DNA of 64,000 bases from contig CANLQE010000001.1 of the NCBI GenBank assembly GCA_947493215.1, forward strand, positions 2,357,404-2,421,403. Reading direction: 5' to 3'. Shown piece after piece: positions 28,854 through 38,148 of this stretch. The position numbers and the translations under genes are program-made. How positions within the stretch are numbered: the first letter of the stretch is position 1; each line of letters starts with the position of its first letter. The notes beneath the pieces are model-generated. The model searched no databases and was not told the origin of the DNA. It saw only the letters and a program-made list of their open reading frames with translations. This DNA comes from an uncultured Sphingomonadaceae bacterium (lineage in GTDB: Bacteria; Pseudomonadota; Alphaproteobacteria; Sphingomonadales; Sphingomonadaceae).

Positions 28854-29255
28854 TCACAAAAACTGTCCGACCTGCATGGGCCGGTCACCCGCGCTGCTGA
28901 TGATGCTGTCTATGCGCTCGACGAGAGATTCTGGCTTAAATGGTTTGGTCATGAAATCGGTTGCACCAGCATCGTAAGCCTCCACCATGTGGTTCCGACC
29001 GGTTTGACCGGTCAGCATCAACACGGGGATAGATGCCGTAATTGCTTCTTTCTGTAGTTGGGCCAATACCTCTATTCCTCTAAGCCCTGGCATCAGAATA
29101 TCGAGAATTACGATATCCGGTCGTTCACGTTGAACCATCTCCAAAACCTTCGCCCCATTGTCGACAACAGCAACAACGTGACCGTTTTCTTGCAATCGGT
29201 GGGACACCACCTCTCCGATAAGAGCATCGTCATCGGCGATTAAGATTTGAGCCAT
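28854..29255 (-). CDS. Single-domain response regulator
   Basis: This 133-residue CheY-like receiver has the acidic pocket ADDD (7-10), phospho-acceptor Asp52 (VILDILMPG), Thr82 (LMLTGQ) and Lys104 (MTKPF). There is no output domain, only a short tail. The frame extends much further upstream, but ATG 29255 gives an exact receiver N-terminus (MAQILIADDD) with an aaggaaat-like binding site. A paralogue is encoded divergently ~370 bases away. The partner kinase is not in the window, so the pathway is unknown; motility is one possibility in a flagellated strain. Confidence 0.92.
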   Translation of the reverse strand: MAQILIADDDALIGEVVSHRLQENGHVVAVVDNGAKVLEMVQRERPDIVILDILMPGLRGIEVLAQLQKEAITASIPVLMLTGQTGRNHMVEAYDAGATDFMTKPFKPESLVERIDSIISSAGDRPMQVGQFL

Positions 29256-29432
29256 CGAGCATTTCCTTTTCGGGTTAAGCAACAGAAGCAGGTCTAATTT
29301 GTTACGGTCACTTACCGCCAAACTTAAAGTTGATGGCCATTCAACGCTTTTGTTTGGAAATGCAGCCCTTAACAATACCGGCCAATGCTCGTTAACCATA
29401 GAGAATATCTCAAACATGAGGACGAGCAACAC

Positions 29433-29624
29433 GTGCACATAGCGCCTATAAAAGCCGGTGAGTTTTCCGATGTATTAAACGTCCGATATGCGCAGCAACG
29501 GGAACGGCTATTGTGCCGTCTGAGAAGTCCCGTTCGGATCGGAATATTTCGTGTTCACGCGTTACAGGAGGCCTTGGATCATTTGCATAAACTGACCGGG
29601 ACGGAACAAGAAGGATCTATCTAA
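29433..29624 (+). CDS. Possible small protein coupled to response regulator
   Basis: A short frame ends TAATG, its stop sharing a base with the start of the next receiver gene, which is the usual sign of translational coupling. It could start at GTG 29433 (63 residues) or at ATG 29385 (79 residues). The C-terminal part reads like a real helical protein (RYAQQRERLLCRL ... ALQEALDHLHKLTGT). HKLTGT recalls the His-x-Leu-x-Gly motif of Hpt phosphotransfer domains, but the protein is too short for a full Hpt domain. It is either a small partner or the remnant of a longer one. Confidence 0.4.
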   Translation: MHIAPIKAGEFSDVLNVRYAQQRERLLCRLRSPVRIGIFRVHALQEALDHLHKLTGTEQEGSI

Positions 29625-30016
29625 TGGCCCGGATAATCTATGCAGAAGATGATGACATCATGGGCGAAGTTGTACGCGATGCGTTGGCCAGCGCGGGGCA
29701 TGTCGTGGGCGTTGTCGAAGATGGTAAGTCCGCCTTGCAGGCTATCAGCATAAAGCTGCCTGCGCTTGTGATTCTTGATTGCTCTATCCCTGAGTTATCA
29801 GGGATAGAAGTCTTGAGGTCCATTCGCCTGAATCGTGATTTCTACGATACACCAGTATTGATGCTCACCGCGCGCAACAGCCAAAGAGACGTCGACTTAG
29901 CGGCCTATGCCGGCGCGGACGCTTACATTAAAAAGCCGTTTGATACTGATTATCTTATCTTCCTCGCTGAATCGCTTTTGAACGAAGGGCGTTCCGGCGG
30001 CAATATGAGCCACTGA
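29624..30016 (+). CDS. Single-domain response regulator (paralogue)
   Basis: The 130-residue receiver has acidic residues EDDD (8-11), phospho-acceptor Asp52 (VILDCSIPELSG), Thr82 (LMLTAR) and Lys104 (KKPF). It has no output domain. Its start MARIIYAEDDDIMGEVV mirrors MAQILIADDDALIGEVV of the divergent regulator, so the two probably arose by duplication. In-frame coupling to the small upstream frame suggests they are translated together. A cognate kinase is not visible. Confidence 0.92.
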   Translation: MARIIYAEDDDIMGEVVRDALASAGHVVGVVEDGKSALQAISIKLPALVILDCSIPELSGIEVLRSIRLNRDFYDTPVLMLTARNSQRDVDLAAYAGADAYIKKPFDTDYLIFLAESLLNEGRSGGNMSH

Positions 30017-30206
30017 CGACTTTCTGACAAGAGAACGGTGGCCATTATTCAAGCAACTACTGCGGCAAAACGGCTGCAGCAACATTCAAAGATATCTGAT
30101 GAGCCGACCCGTTCTTGTTGCCAAGGTCAAAGAGATCATTGGCAACGGGGTTTTCATATCCTTGTTTATACGCTAGCCGACGACGATTATTTTTACGGAG
30201 CTATGA

Positions 30207-30884
30207 ATGCAATTTGATGAAGTCGTCCTCGGCCGCCGCAGTATACGCGGATATAAACCTGACCCCGTTGCACGGGAACTGATCGAAGAGATTATCGGAT
30301 TGGCAATGCGTGCTCCATCGTCGATGAATACGCAACCATGGAGTTTCTACGTGATTACCGGCGAACCACTGGAAAAGATTCGAAACGGCAATACCGAACG
30401 AATGCTCGCCGGCGTACCGCAATCTCGCGAATTCAGAACGGGTGAAGCCTTTGCAGGCCATCATCGCGACAGACAAATCGGTGTTGCTAAGCAACTATTT
30501 TCAGCGATGAAAATCGAGCGTGATGACAAGGACGCACGGCAGGACTGGGTTATGCGTGGGTTCCGACAATTCGACGCGCCGGTGTGCGTCATTATCACCT
30601 ATGATCGCGTTCTCGACGGCAGTGACGACACACCGTTTGACTGTGGTGCCGTGGCGACTGCGCTTGTTAACGCGGCCTGGTCGCGCGGGCTCGGCACCGT
30701 CATCAACAGCCAGGGCATTATGCAATCACCAGTGGTGCGTGAGCATGCCGGAATCGCCGATGACCAAGTGATAATGAAAAGCATCGCGCTCGGCTGGCCG
30801 GACGAAAGTTTTCCCGCCAACGAAGTGATTTCAACGCGAAAATCTGTTGACGAGGCAGCTATATTTGTCGGTTTCGAGGGTTAG
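30207..30884 (+). CDS. Nitroreductase family oxidoreductase
   Basis: This 225-residue FMN-dependent protein has the N-terminal FMN-phosphate motif RRSIRGYKPDPV, followed by MRAPSSMNTQPWSFYVITG, and late AWSRGLGTVINSQGI and ALGWPDESFPAN, typical of the NfsA/NfsB-like fold. Such enzymes reduce nitro compounds or quinones with NAD(P)H; the true substrate cannot be read from sequence. A gga-type binding site precedes ATG 30207. It stands alone and borders the diverged tRNA-Met remnant at 30955. Confidence 0.9.
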   Translation: MQFDEVVLGRRSIRGYKPDPVARELIEEIIGLAMRAPSSMNTQPWSFYVITGEPLEKIRNGNTERMLAGVPQSREFRTGEAFAGHHRDRQIGVAKQLFSAMKIERDDKDARQDWVMRGFRQFDAPVCVIITYDRVLDGSDDTPFDCGAVATALVNAAWSRGLGTVINSQGIMQSPVVREHAGIADDQVIMKSIALGWPDESFPANEVISTRKSVDEAAIFVGFEG

Positions 30885-30954
30885 CTTGACGCGAAACCAC
30901 AGCTAGGCATTGCATGAATGGTGCGGGTTTCAGCAGTTTACCAAGGTCTGACCT

Positions 30955-31000
30955 TGGTAGCGCAGGAAAGACTATAACCCCCGACACATGGATTATGATG
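30955..31000 (-). repeat. Diverged copy of the tRNA-Met 3' half (possible old att site)
   Basis: The first 45 bases match the 3' end of the tRNA-Met gene at 38613 with about five mismatches. A 24-base block covering the T-loop side and anticodon (aacccccgacac ... atggattatgat) is exact. It ends just after the anticodon, as the other copy does. It looks like a decayed attachment site or tRNA fragment left by an earlier integration. Confidence 0.7.
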
Positions 31001-31092
31001 CCCACTATAATATCAGCTTTATCGGCGGTTTTCGAAGTCCGTGTTGCATCAGTGTTGCGTTCAGGAAAATAATCTCGCTTCTGCAACGCTGG

Positions 31093-33111
31093 CTATGATG
31101 CATAGCCGTAACGCTCAATCCATGGAGTGAGGGTTGGCAAAATGGGATGCAGCTTGTCCCGGTAGCGTGTCCATCGACCGCTGGCACGCTGGTAGATTGG
31201 TTCAGTCACTTGCGAATAGCTGGCCGTGGTTATCAGTCCTCGCGACTTGGCGGTCCGGCTGTGATCTAGCACGGCGTCGTCCCATTCCAGATCAAGGAAA
31301 TCGAACAATGGGCGTATTTCGGCGGCGACGTCCTTGACAAGGCGTTCGTAGACAACCGGATGGACGCTTGATGGGAATAGCGCGAGCGAAGCCTCCCAGT
31401 GCCGGAAGACCAGATCATACAGTTCAGCTGCATCTGCCAGACGGAGAAAATTGGCCATGGCTGAATTGAGCCGAAAATTGGCCATGAAACAGCTGAGAAC
31501 CACGTCGCATGGATGGCGCAAAGCAAGAATGATCTTTGACTTTGGGAACAGACGCTGAATCAGAGGAAGTCGGTAGAGAAACAATGGCGACTTATCCACC
31601 AACAACTGGCCCGGTGCTACCGGCTGGATCTTGTTGACCTCAGTGAAATAGTGGTCACGGGCCTTCGCGATCGCATCGCTGTCCATACCGGGTAGTGCCG
31701 CAAGGCCACCCAGAGCATCCTCTACATGATTGAGCGGCGGCTGCTCTTCCATGACTATAGTACCCGGATGTCCCATAAGGATTGTGTCGAGCAAGGTGGT
31801 TCCTGACCGAGGGAAGCCGACCAAAAAAACTGGATCGGGCCGGTCGTCAGTGATTTCTATCTTGTGCCAGGAATCGCGCCACTGCGGGGTGAGCAAGGCG
31901 ATCTCTTCTGCCAGCTGTTTACGCAATTCCCTGGCACGATTCAGTGGTTCGGTCGGGTTGTCCTCATAAGCCAGCCTATTGGCCTGAGTATAAACCGAAA
32001 AAGCCTCGTTTGGCCGGTCCAACCGGTCTAGCAGCGTAGCCCGTGTGTGTATGGTACGGATCGGTTCCACATCAGCTGGCACCGCATCAAGCTTGACCAG
32101 TGCTTCTTCAAACTGCTTCGCCCGCCGCAACCCCAGTGCCTCGATATAGGATAATGGCTCTGACGCTATCCCATTCTTACGAGCCAGCGCGATGAGGGGC
32201 GCGAACTCTTCCTCGCGATTGGTATGCTCATATTGAATGGCGAGGCCAAGATAGGCGTCGAGCTCTTTGGGATCGAGTGCAATCGTCCGCTTGTAGGCGT
32301 GCTCGGCCTCCTCCGTACGCCGCAACACGCCATATTCGATTCCCAGCTTCAACTGGATATCGGCAGAATCCGGATCGCGGTCAGCTGCCGTTATCAATGC
32401 CGCAACGGCCTCTTCCTGCCTGAGCTGCGTTTTATAAAATATGTAGAGTTGATAAGGTAGACGGGTGTCTTCTGGAAATTCGTCAATCGCCTTGATCAGT
32501 TCCGCTTCGGCTTCTTCTGGCAGATCAAGCGCCTCCAACGCAGAAACGAGATTGAGCCTGGTCGGCGCTGCCGTGGAATCAATTTCGATCGCCCGCTGTA
32601 ATGCGGTCACCGCACCTTCATGGTCGCCCATTGCAGAGCGGGCGTTGCCAAGGTTATTCCAGCATTCGAAATCATCGGGTTGTTTCGCGATGACAAACTC
32701 ATAAGCGTCAACTGCCGAGGCAAAGTCTTCCAGTTTCTGTGCGAGAAACCCACGAAAGCGAGCAACCCTTAAGCTGTCATCTTTCTGCATCAGCGAAGCA
32801 CTCGCCGCCTCTAGAGCTTCAGCGTCGCGTTCCTGATCCATGAGGATCGAGATCAAGTTGCAAGCGATCGTGATATCTTGCGGTCGAAGCGTGTATCCTT
32901 GCGAAAGATGCTCTGTGGCCGACGGTAAATCGCCTGCGCGAGCGCAGACCATGCCGAGAAAGCCGTGAAATGCAGCAGCATCGCCCAACCCGTCTTTGAG
33001 AGCCTCTTCCGCAATTGTCCTTGCCTGTGCAAAATTGCCCTGCCTCGCTGCTTGCACAGCATGGTTCAACAGATCGTTGCCGTCTGATGGGTTGGAGGAT
33101 TGTCCGGCCAT
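31093..33111 (-). CDS. TPR-repeat sulfotransferase-family protein
   Basis: The 672-residue protein has about ten tetratricopeptide repeats (10-400; for example WNNLGNARSAMGDHEGAVTALQRAIEID) and then a sulfotransferase domain (about 425-660) with the 5'-phosphosulfate loop GFPRSGTT (432-439) and the 3'-phosphate region FPKSKIILALRHPCDVVLSCF. Cytosolic-type PAPS sulfotransferases move sulfate to sugars, peptides or metabolites; the target here is unknown. This TPR fusion commonly sits next to a TonB-dependent receptor in sphingomonads, as it does here (receptor directly upstream, same strand). No signal peptide is seen. Confidence 0.92.
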   Translation of the reverse strand: MAGQSSNPSDGNDLLNHAVQAARQGNFAQARTIAEEALKDGLGDAAAFHGFLGMVCARAGDLPSATEHLSQGYTLRPQDITIACNLISILMDQERDAEALEAASASLMQKDDSLRVARFRGFLAQKLEDFASAVDAYEFVIAKQPDDFECWNNLGNARSAMGDHEGAVTALQRAIEIDSTAAPTRLNLVSALEALDLPEEAEAELIKAIDEFPEDTRLPYQLYIFYKTQLRQEEAVAALITAADRDPDSADIQLKLGIEYGVLRRTEEAEHAYKRTIALDPKELDAYLGLAIQYEHTNREEEFAPLIALARKNGIASEPLSYIEALGLRRAKQFEEALVKLDAVPADVEPIRTIHTRATLLDRLDRPNEAFSVYTQANRLAYEDNPTEPLNRARELRKQLAEEIALLTPQWRDSWHKIEITDDRPDPVFLVGFPRSGTTLLDTILMGHPGTIVMEEQPPLNHVEDALGGLAALPGMDSDAIAKARDHYFTEVNKIQPVAPGQLLVDKSPLFLYRLPLIQRLFPKSKIILALRHPCDVVLSCFMANFRLNSAMANFLRLADAAELYDLVFRHWEASLALFPSSVHPVVYERLVKDVAAEIRPLFDFLDLEWDDAVLDHSRTAKSRGLITTASYSQVTEPIYQRASGRWTRYRDKLHPILPTLTPWIERYGYAS

Positions 33112-33163
33112 ATCTTACTCTCGCTCTGCCTAATATTGGACCGACGGCAGGCGTGCCAGCCGT

Positions 33164-33197
33164 AAAAAAATGGAGGGCTCCCGTCCAGAAGCCCTCC
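33164..33197 (-). terminator. Intrinsic terminator after TonB-dependent receptor 2
   Basis: On the minus strand an 8-bp stem ggagggct ... agccctcc is followed by seven T residues. It lies 23 bases after the receptor stop and before the TPR-sulfotransferase gene, so most receptor transcripts should end here. Confidence 0.85.
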
Positions 33198-33219
33198 GAT
33201 ATCATAGATCAACTCGGCT

Positions 33220-36200
33220 TTAGAAGTCGAGCGTAACGCCAGCAAAAAGGTAGCGCCCAAGTGCATCATATGTTGCTGGGTAGGTGTTACCGTTACAAGG
33301 CCCTGTTGGGCACAGATTCGGGGTTCCACCTCCGCCCGAGGTTACCAACGGCGGTTCCTTGTCAAACACGTTATTTACGCCGAGACGGAACTGGAAGGTC
33401 TCCTCAAGATTAAACGTGAGCGTCGCGTCGATATAGTTTACCGCTGAAATCCGGGCGCCAGGTCCAGCCTGGTCCGTTAGGCCACCGGGGTTCAGGGCAG
33501 CAAAAGACGAAACCGTTTCGGCCGTCACCTTGCCGACATATCGCCATTGAGCAGAGATACCGATACCGGAGTCCATGTTCAGCGACACACGGGCCTTGTG
33601 GCGCCAGCGTGGAAGTGGAGCGCCCGCATTCGATGTTCCGCCAACGCTGCAAGTAGGTCCGTACAGACCTGCACAGTCGAAGGAAACACGGCTGCCGTCG
33701 GCATTGGTGAGACCATTCTCGATCTCGTACGAGTCGAGATAAGTGCCGTTCATCGAAAAGGCGATCGCACCAAAGCTGACGGGTACGGAGTAGCTACCCG
33801 CAACTTCAATACCCGAGGTTTGCAGACTGCCGACATTGTTCGGAAGGTCGGTGGTGAACCCGCCGGGCGTCAGCCAGAGCGAACCTGCCGCATCGCGATT
33901 GACCAACGCGCATGATTCAGGTGTGAACGTCGCCGAAGCATTGGTAACGCAGTTATTGAGGACCGCATCGACACCGAAGGTACGGATCGCATCGTCCACT
34001 TTGATATTGAAATAGTCGATGGTCAGCGACAATCTCGGAACGAAACTCGGCTGAATGACCACGCCAGCCGTCCAGGTCTTGGCTGTTTCGGGTTGGAGAT
34101 CGGCATTGCCGCCAAGCAGTCCGTTATATTGTCCGGCCGGGTTTGGCGTTACGCCCTGGCCGACGACCAGACCCTGCGCGAGACAGCCGAAGTTAGTGGC
34201 GGAGATGGTGATCCCGGCGCACGGATCATTGGAACCACTCAGGCCGACAGCTGGCGTCCGGAACAGTTCTTGAATATTCGGCGCCCGGACCGCCTGATTG
34301 TAGACTGCGCGAAAGCGAATGTCGGGAACCGGTGCCAGCTCAGCCCCAATCTTGAACGTGTCGGTATTGTATGTCCGATCCGCACTTGTTTCATAATGTG
34401 ATCGACGATAGCCAGCATTGATCTCAAACAAGTCTATGAACCCGTTCTCGATAATCGGTATCTGCGTCTCGGCGAAAAACTCCAGAACGTCAAAGCTGCC
34501 CGAAATAGGCAAGGTTGCACCGCCCTGACCACTCAAATCCCCGGTAGCAAACGCGGTGTCTACCTCAAGGTCAAGCGTCTCCTTGCGCCACTCACCTCCG
34601 ACGTTAAGCCGCACTCCATTTTCAGCCCATGGAAGAATGACACCATAGTTGGTAAGGTCGCCTGTGAACGAGACGTTGGCAACTTGCTCAGTCGTTTCAC
34701 CAGTCTGGAAGCCGGATACATTCAGATAGTTTACAGCTGCCTGACTCGCTCCGCCTTCACCGGCAAACAGGTCATAGGGGACACAGTTCGTATCACCGGC
34801 AGTGATCAGCGAACGACAGACAACCTGCCCGAATGTCGCGCTTCCCGGACGGTTATCGGTCACCGCATCAAGCGCACGGGTCAAACGAGCTATTGAGAAC
34901 TCATTGTCATAGACTTGCGAATATTCCACCTTACCATATTGGTAGTAAGCGTCGTAGCTCCACACGTCGGAAATATCGCCATTCGCGCCGATGACGCCGC
35001 GATATGTCGTGTGACCGAGATTTGAACGACGCGGACCTCCTTCAGTATTGCGACGAAGGGTAAGCGCATAACCCTGATTATAAGTTCCTCCCTGGCCATC
35101 CTGAAAGTCGATGGGGGCAGCGGTCGGATCAGGATTAAACGGAGCCGTGGTCGCGGCCGGGAATGTGCCGACAAAACCGCTGATCAGATTATCCGCGTCG
35201 CAGATCACCGCAAATTGCTCAGCCGACATCAGCGGATTGTCGCAGTTCAAAGTCAAGGTATTGCCAAAATTACCCGACGGAGCGATTTGAGCTACCGTCT
35301 GATTATCCATGAACTGGAATTCCATATATGGTCGGAATGAATCGCTAACTTCATATTTCACAAAAGCGCCGCCAGTGAAACGCTCATCGGGCCGTTGGAA
35401 GTTGTTGAAAGGCGCAAAGTTGAAGACGCCGGCGCCGGGCACCAAACCGCGATTTGGTGCGAAAGTATAGAATGTCGATGTCCCGGTGGTAACGGCTGTA
35501 TCGAACACCAGAATATTACCATTCGGGGTTGTTGCCGAACCACCACAGCGATTGGCACCGCCAGCGACATTTTGCAGAACGCAGGCGCTGAAGTCGCGCT
35601 CGGCCTGAGTGACGGCTTTGATTCTGCGATAGCCACCATAGACCATGAAATGGCCGCGATCATCATCGAATTTTGAACCGAAGGCGACTGTGGCATCAAT
35701 TGATCCCCCGTCAACGGTATTGCCGTCCGGGAAAGGGAAACCTCGGGCGTCTAGGAACGGCCGGATGAATTGGTTGTTATTATTATGTTGGTAGAGGCCA
35801 TATTGGGCATCGACCCGAAATCCTTCAAATTCGTCATCGATGATGAAATTGACGACACCGGCCACAGCGTCTGCGCCGTAAACCGAAGACGCGCCACCGG
35901 TCAGAACTTCAACCCGTTTCAGCATGGCAGCGGGAATGATGTTGATGTCCGCTGCCGACCCGCTTGCGGGTGAGGGGTCACCAGGTACAATCCGACGCCC
36001 GTTGATTAGGGCGAGTGTCCGGGTAGAACCAAGGCCACGAAGATCGACCGTTGCGGTGCCGTCCGCGCCATTGGCGAGTCCCGATGCCTGACTCGCTGCA
36101 ACAGCAGGTAGCGAGTTGAGGATGTCCTCGATGCGGGTTGTGCCCTGCAGCTTAATGTCTTCGCTCCCCACCACGGTAACAGGCGATGGCGATTCAACCC

Positions 36201-36390
36201 CCGGACGCGCAATACGTGACCCGGTAACAACAATCAGAGTATCATCATCTTGCGCTGTCGCGTCGGCCGTACCGACGTCCTGATTTTCGGTATCGGTGAC
36301 CTGTGCAAATGCCGGAGTTGCAGCCAGTGCGAGGCAAAGTGCCAGTGGAGCGGCGGTGGATTTTAGTGTAAAAAAGCGTGTATTTTTCAT
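33220..36390 (-). CDS. TonB-dependent outer-membrane receptor
   Basis: The 1056-residue protein has a signal peptide ending ATPAFA (about residue 29), a TonB-box-like segment LIVVTGSRIARPG, the plug domain (TRIEDILNSLPAV ... VDLRGLGSTRTLALINGRR) and a barrel ending GVTLDF. The architecture is that of the large sphingomonad/Caulobacter receptors; the ligand is unknown. Its neighbour, the TPR-sulfotransferase, suggests a sulfated or modified substrate, which is inference. Signal-peptide features and strong aromatic strands indicate an intact gene. Its ~500-base upstream region is free of genes. Confidence 0.94.
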   Translation of the reverse strand: MKNTRFFTLKSTAAPLALCLALAATPAFAQVTDTENQDVGTADATAQDDDTLIVVTGSRIARPGVESPSPVTVVGSEDIKLQGTTRIEDILNSLPAVAASQASGLANGADGTATVDLRGLGSTRTLALINGRRIVPGDPSPASGSAADINIIPAAMLKRVEVLTGGASSVYGADAVAGVVNFIIDDEFEGFRVDAQYGLYQHNNNNQFIRPFLDARGFPFPDGNTVDGGSIDATVAFGSKFDDDRGHFMVYGGYRRIKAVTQAERDFSACVLQNVAGGANRCGGSATTPNGNILVFDTAVTTGTSTFYTFAPNRGLVPGAGVFNFAPFNNFQRPDERFTGGAFVKYEVSDSFRPYMEFQFMDNQTVAQIAPSGNFGNTLTLNCDNPLMSAEQFAVICDADNLISGFVGTFPAATTAPFNPDPTAAPIDFQDGQGGTYNQGYALTLRRNTEGGPRRSNLGHTTYRGVIGANGDISDVWSYDAYYQYGKVEYSQVYDNEFSIARLTRALDAVTDNRPGSATFGQVVCRSLITAGDTNCVPYDLFAGEGGASQAAVNYLNVSGFQTGETTEQVANVSFTGDLTNYGVILPWAENGVRLNVGGEWRKETLDLEVDTAFATGDLSGQGGATLPISGSFDVLEFFAETQIPIIENGFIDLFEINAGYRRSHYETSADRTYNTDTFKIGAELAPVPDIRFRAVYNQAVRAPNIQELFRTPAVGLSGSNDPCAGITISATNFGCLAQGLVVGQGVTPNPAGQYNGLLGGNADLQPETAKTWTAGVVIQPSFVPRLSLTIDYFNIKVDDAIRTFGVDAVLNNCVTNASATFTPESCALVNRDAAGSLWLTPGGFTTDLPNNVGSLQTSGIEVAGSYSVPVSFGAIAFSMNGTYLDSYEIENGLTNADGSRVSFDCAGLYGPTCSVGGTSNAGAPLPRWRHKARVSLNMDSGIGISAQWRYVGKVTAETVSSFAALNPGGLTDQAGPGARISAVNYIDATLTFNLEETFQFRLGVNNVFDKEPPLVTSGGGGTPNLCPTGPCNGNTYPATYDALGRYLFAGVTLDF

Positions 36391-36894
36391 GGGTCTAGCC
36401 TTTCAAGCAAGACCTCGATGACCGGCTGCTCAGCCGCATCGGAGGTCCGTTATGAAAGCTGCCCTTACAGCTTCGTTGGTGGACGTTAGTTAACTGGAAT
36501 GATGTCTCGAGGCAAGAAAACGGAAACATCTGCGCACAATATATTTTACATTTGTAGCCTTTTTGCAACAGTAGTGGCGCGGAGATGATAACTGGTCTTA
36601 CTGGGCATCGCCATGATCAACTACGGGGCAAGCACCCGTGCCGAAGTCCACTTAACCGGTCGTTTCAGCATTTCAGAGCAGCGCGAATATTGCGACACTG
36701 CCAGCGATAATCGCGGCGATTGGGTCACGGCCCGGATCGCACTGCGATGCTGCATCCAAATTGCATGGACGTGCCGTTACTCTCTGGAAATAGATGAAAA
36801 TCGACGAAACTCCAAGGATTCAGACAAAATAGCCTATCCGGCTGATGCATCGCCGAAAATTATTTCTATCTGTTTGATTTAAAACGATTTTAGT
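36391..36894. other. Upstream region of TonB-dependent receptor, no gene seen
   Basis: About 500 bases lie between the receptor start and the tRNA-Met repeat. A plus-strand frame at 36613-36882 has no family resemblance, no good binding site and an unusual composition, so it is not called. The region should contain the receptor promoter. Confidence 0.5.
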
Positions 36895-36941
36895 TGGTAG
36901 CGGAGGAGGGACTCGAACCCCCGACACATGGATTATGATTC
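36895..36941 (-). repeat. Perfect 47-bp copy of the tRNA-Met 3' end (att site of mini-island)
   Basis: All 47 bases (tggtagcggag ... ttatgattc) are identical to 38613-38659, the 3' part of the functional tRNA-Met gene including CCA, T-arm and anticodon. Sequence on both sides differs at once. Such duplications are made when an element integrates into a tRNA gene by site-specific recombination. This copy lacks the 5' half of the tRNA and cannot be a working gene. Confidence 0.9.
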
Positions 36942-37110
36942 AAGCCGGTATGGCTGTATTCTGGGACTTTTTTGTAAACCACCCTGCCAGCAACCATTTT
37001 AATATCAATTGGTTACACATCCAGTGTAAACCGTTTCGATCGCAATTCGGCGGTTTTGATCACCACTGTGACAATGGTTTCAAAATAGTCATTTGCTAGT
37101 CATCTCATAG

Positions 37111-37150
37111 TCGGGCCTCCCTGTTGAGACCCCCGACACGGATCATATGA
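37111..37150 (-). repeat. Weak fourth resemblance to the tRNA-Met 3' segment
   Basis: The stretch gacccccgacac followed by ggatcatatga resembles the tRNA block acccccgacacatggattatga with a two-base gap and a few changes. It lies 170 bases inside the island. It could be a degenerate att relic or chance. Confidence 0.35.
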
Positions 37151-37170
37151 AAAAGATTACTTCCAACATT

Positions 37171-38148
37171 TCAAGCAGCAGCAGCGTTAACGCATGACCA
37201 ATATGGTATTTTGGAAAATAGTGGGCTGAAGCTTGTAAATACCATCAAAAGCGATGCCAATCCGGCCATTGAATGTGGAACAAATGTATCGGAAAAATTA
37301 AATTTTTGTACATCCGCTTGTCTGATATCACTGCTCAAATCTCCAACCGATTTTTCAAGCTTGTTAACGCTTTCTGATATATCGCCAAGACTGGCTGCGG
37401 AGTACTTTGCAACTCCCTCACTTTCGTTGGTCGAACGTAGCGTCGATCGAATTTGTTTGTCCAGTGAAACTGCACTATTTTTTATATGCATTTCAATTGA
37501 ACTGATTGCTGAGTTAATTTCTGCGCTCACCCTATTGACAGCATTATCTGCCTCTTGAGAGGCACTTGGAGATTTTAATCTATGCTCTCTTATAAAATCA
37601 TCAACGATCGACAAAATCTTTTTGCTAAGGTCATCAAGTCGTTCCTCAGACAGTTTGTTATTTTGCTTCTCAAACTTGAAATGATCGATTTTTCCGAGGA
37701 TCAAATTGAGTTTCTTCTCAGTCTCAGCCACATTTAACTTACCATATGCGTCCATCTCTTTTCGATGTTTTGCAAAGTCACTTGCCATTGCCCGGATTTG
37801 CAAATGAAAGCGGTCTTCTTCTAACTTATGAAATTCCGGAGTATTTATCGCAGCGACGCGTTTTAATCGATAATCAAACATCCACCAGAGATATAATCCA
37901 TATAACAGCAACAGCGTTGATAAAAACGCAGGAGAAAGCCTGAAATTTCCTGCCATTGTGAATGCCAAGCATTCGCTGGATTGGTTTGACCACGTTGCTG
38001 AAGCTATCAGAACTGCCAAAGTAGAATACCAAAGTAGGTTTCTTTTTGACTTGTCAAACTCGTCGTCAATTTTCATCAACAAATTTGATCTTGTAGTTTC
38101 TGGCAGTTTAGGGCCAAGCTTAGGTCGCAACCATCCGAAAAAGTGCAT
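37171..38148 (-). CDS. Orphan membrane / coiled-coil protein of the mini-island
   Basis: I do not recognise this 325-residue protein. It begins MHFFGWLRPKLGPKLPE, has two hydrophobic segments (about 35-55, LLWYSTLAVLIASATW; about 70-92, AFLSTLLLLYGLYLWWMF), then a long charged helical/coiled-coil region (about 105-280), and a third hydrophobic stretch near the C-terminus. ATG 38148 is preceded by cAGGGAt at good spacing. The frame is open up to 38553, but that extension crosses two strong inverted repeats and is probably not translated. Lys/Asn/Ile-rich codon use unlike its neighbours points to foreign origin. As sole cargo it may give a host-level trait such as phage exclusion, but nothing in the sequence shows this. 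Confidence 0.7.
   Translation of the reverse strand: MHFFGWLRPKLGPKLPETTRSNLLMKIDDEFDKSKRNLLWYSTLAVLIASATWSNQSSECLAFTMAGNFRLSPAFLSTLLLLYGLYLWWMFDYRLKRVAAINTPEFHKLEEDRFHLQIRAMASDFAKHRKEMDAYGKLNVAETEKKLNLILGKIDHFKFEKQNNKLSEERLDDLSKKILSIVDDFIREHRLKSPSASQEADNAVNRVSAEINSAISSIEMHIKNSAVSLDKQIRSTLRSTNESEGVAKYSAASLGDISESVNKLEKSVGDLSSDIRQADVQKFNFSDTFVPHSMAGLASLLMVFTSFSPLFSKIPYWSCVNAAAA

Noticed and set aside
36613-36882. Plus-strand 89-codon frame upstream of the TonB receptor
   Set aside because: No binding site, no family resemblance and odd composition; it probably lies in the receptor promoter region.
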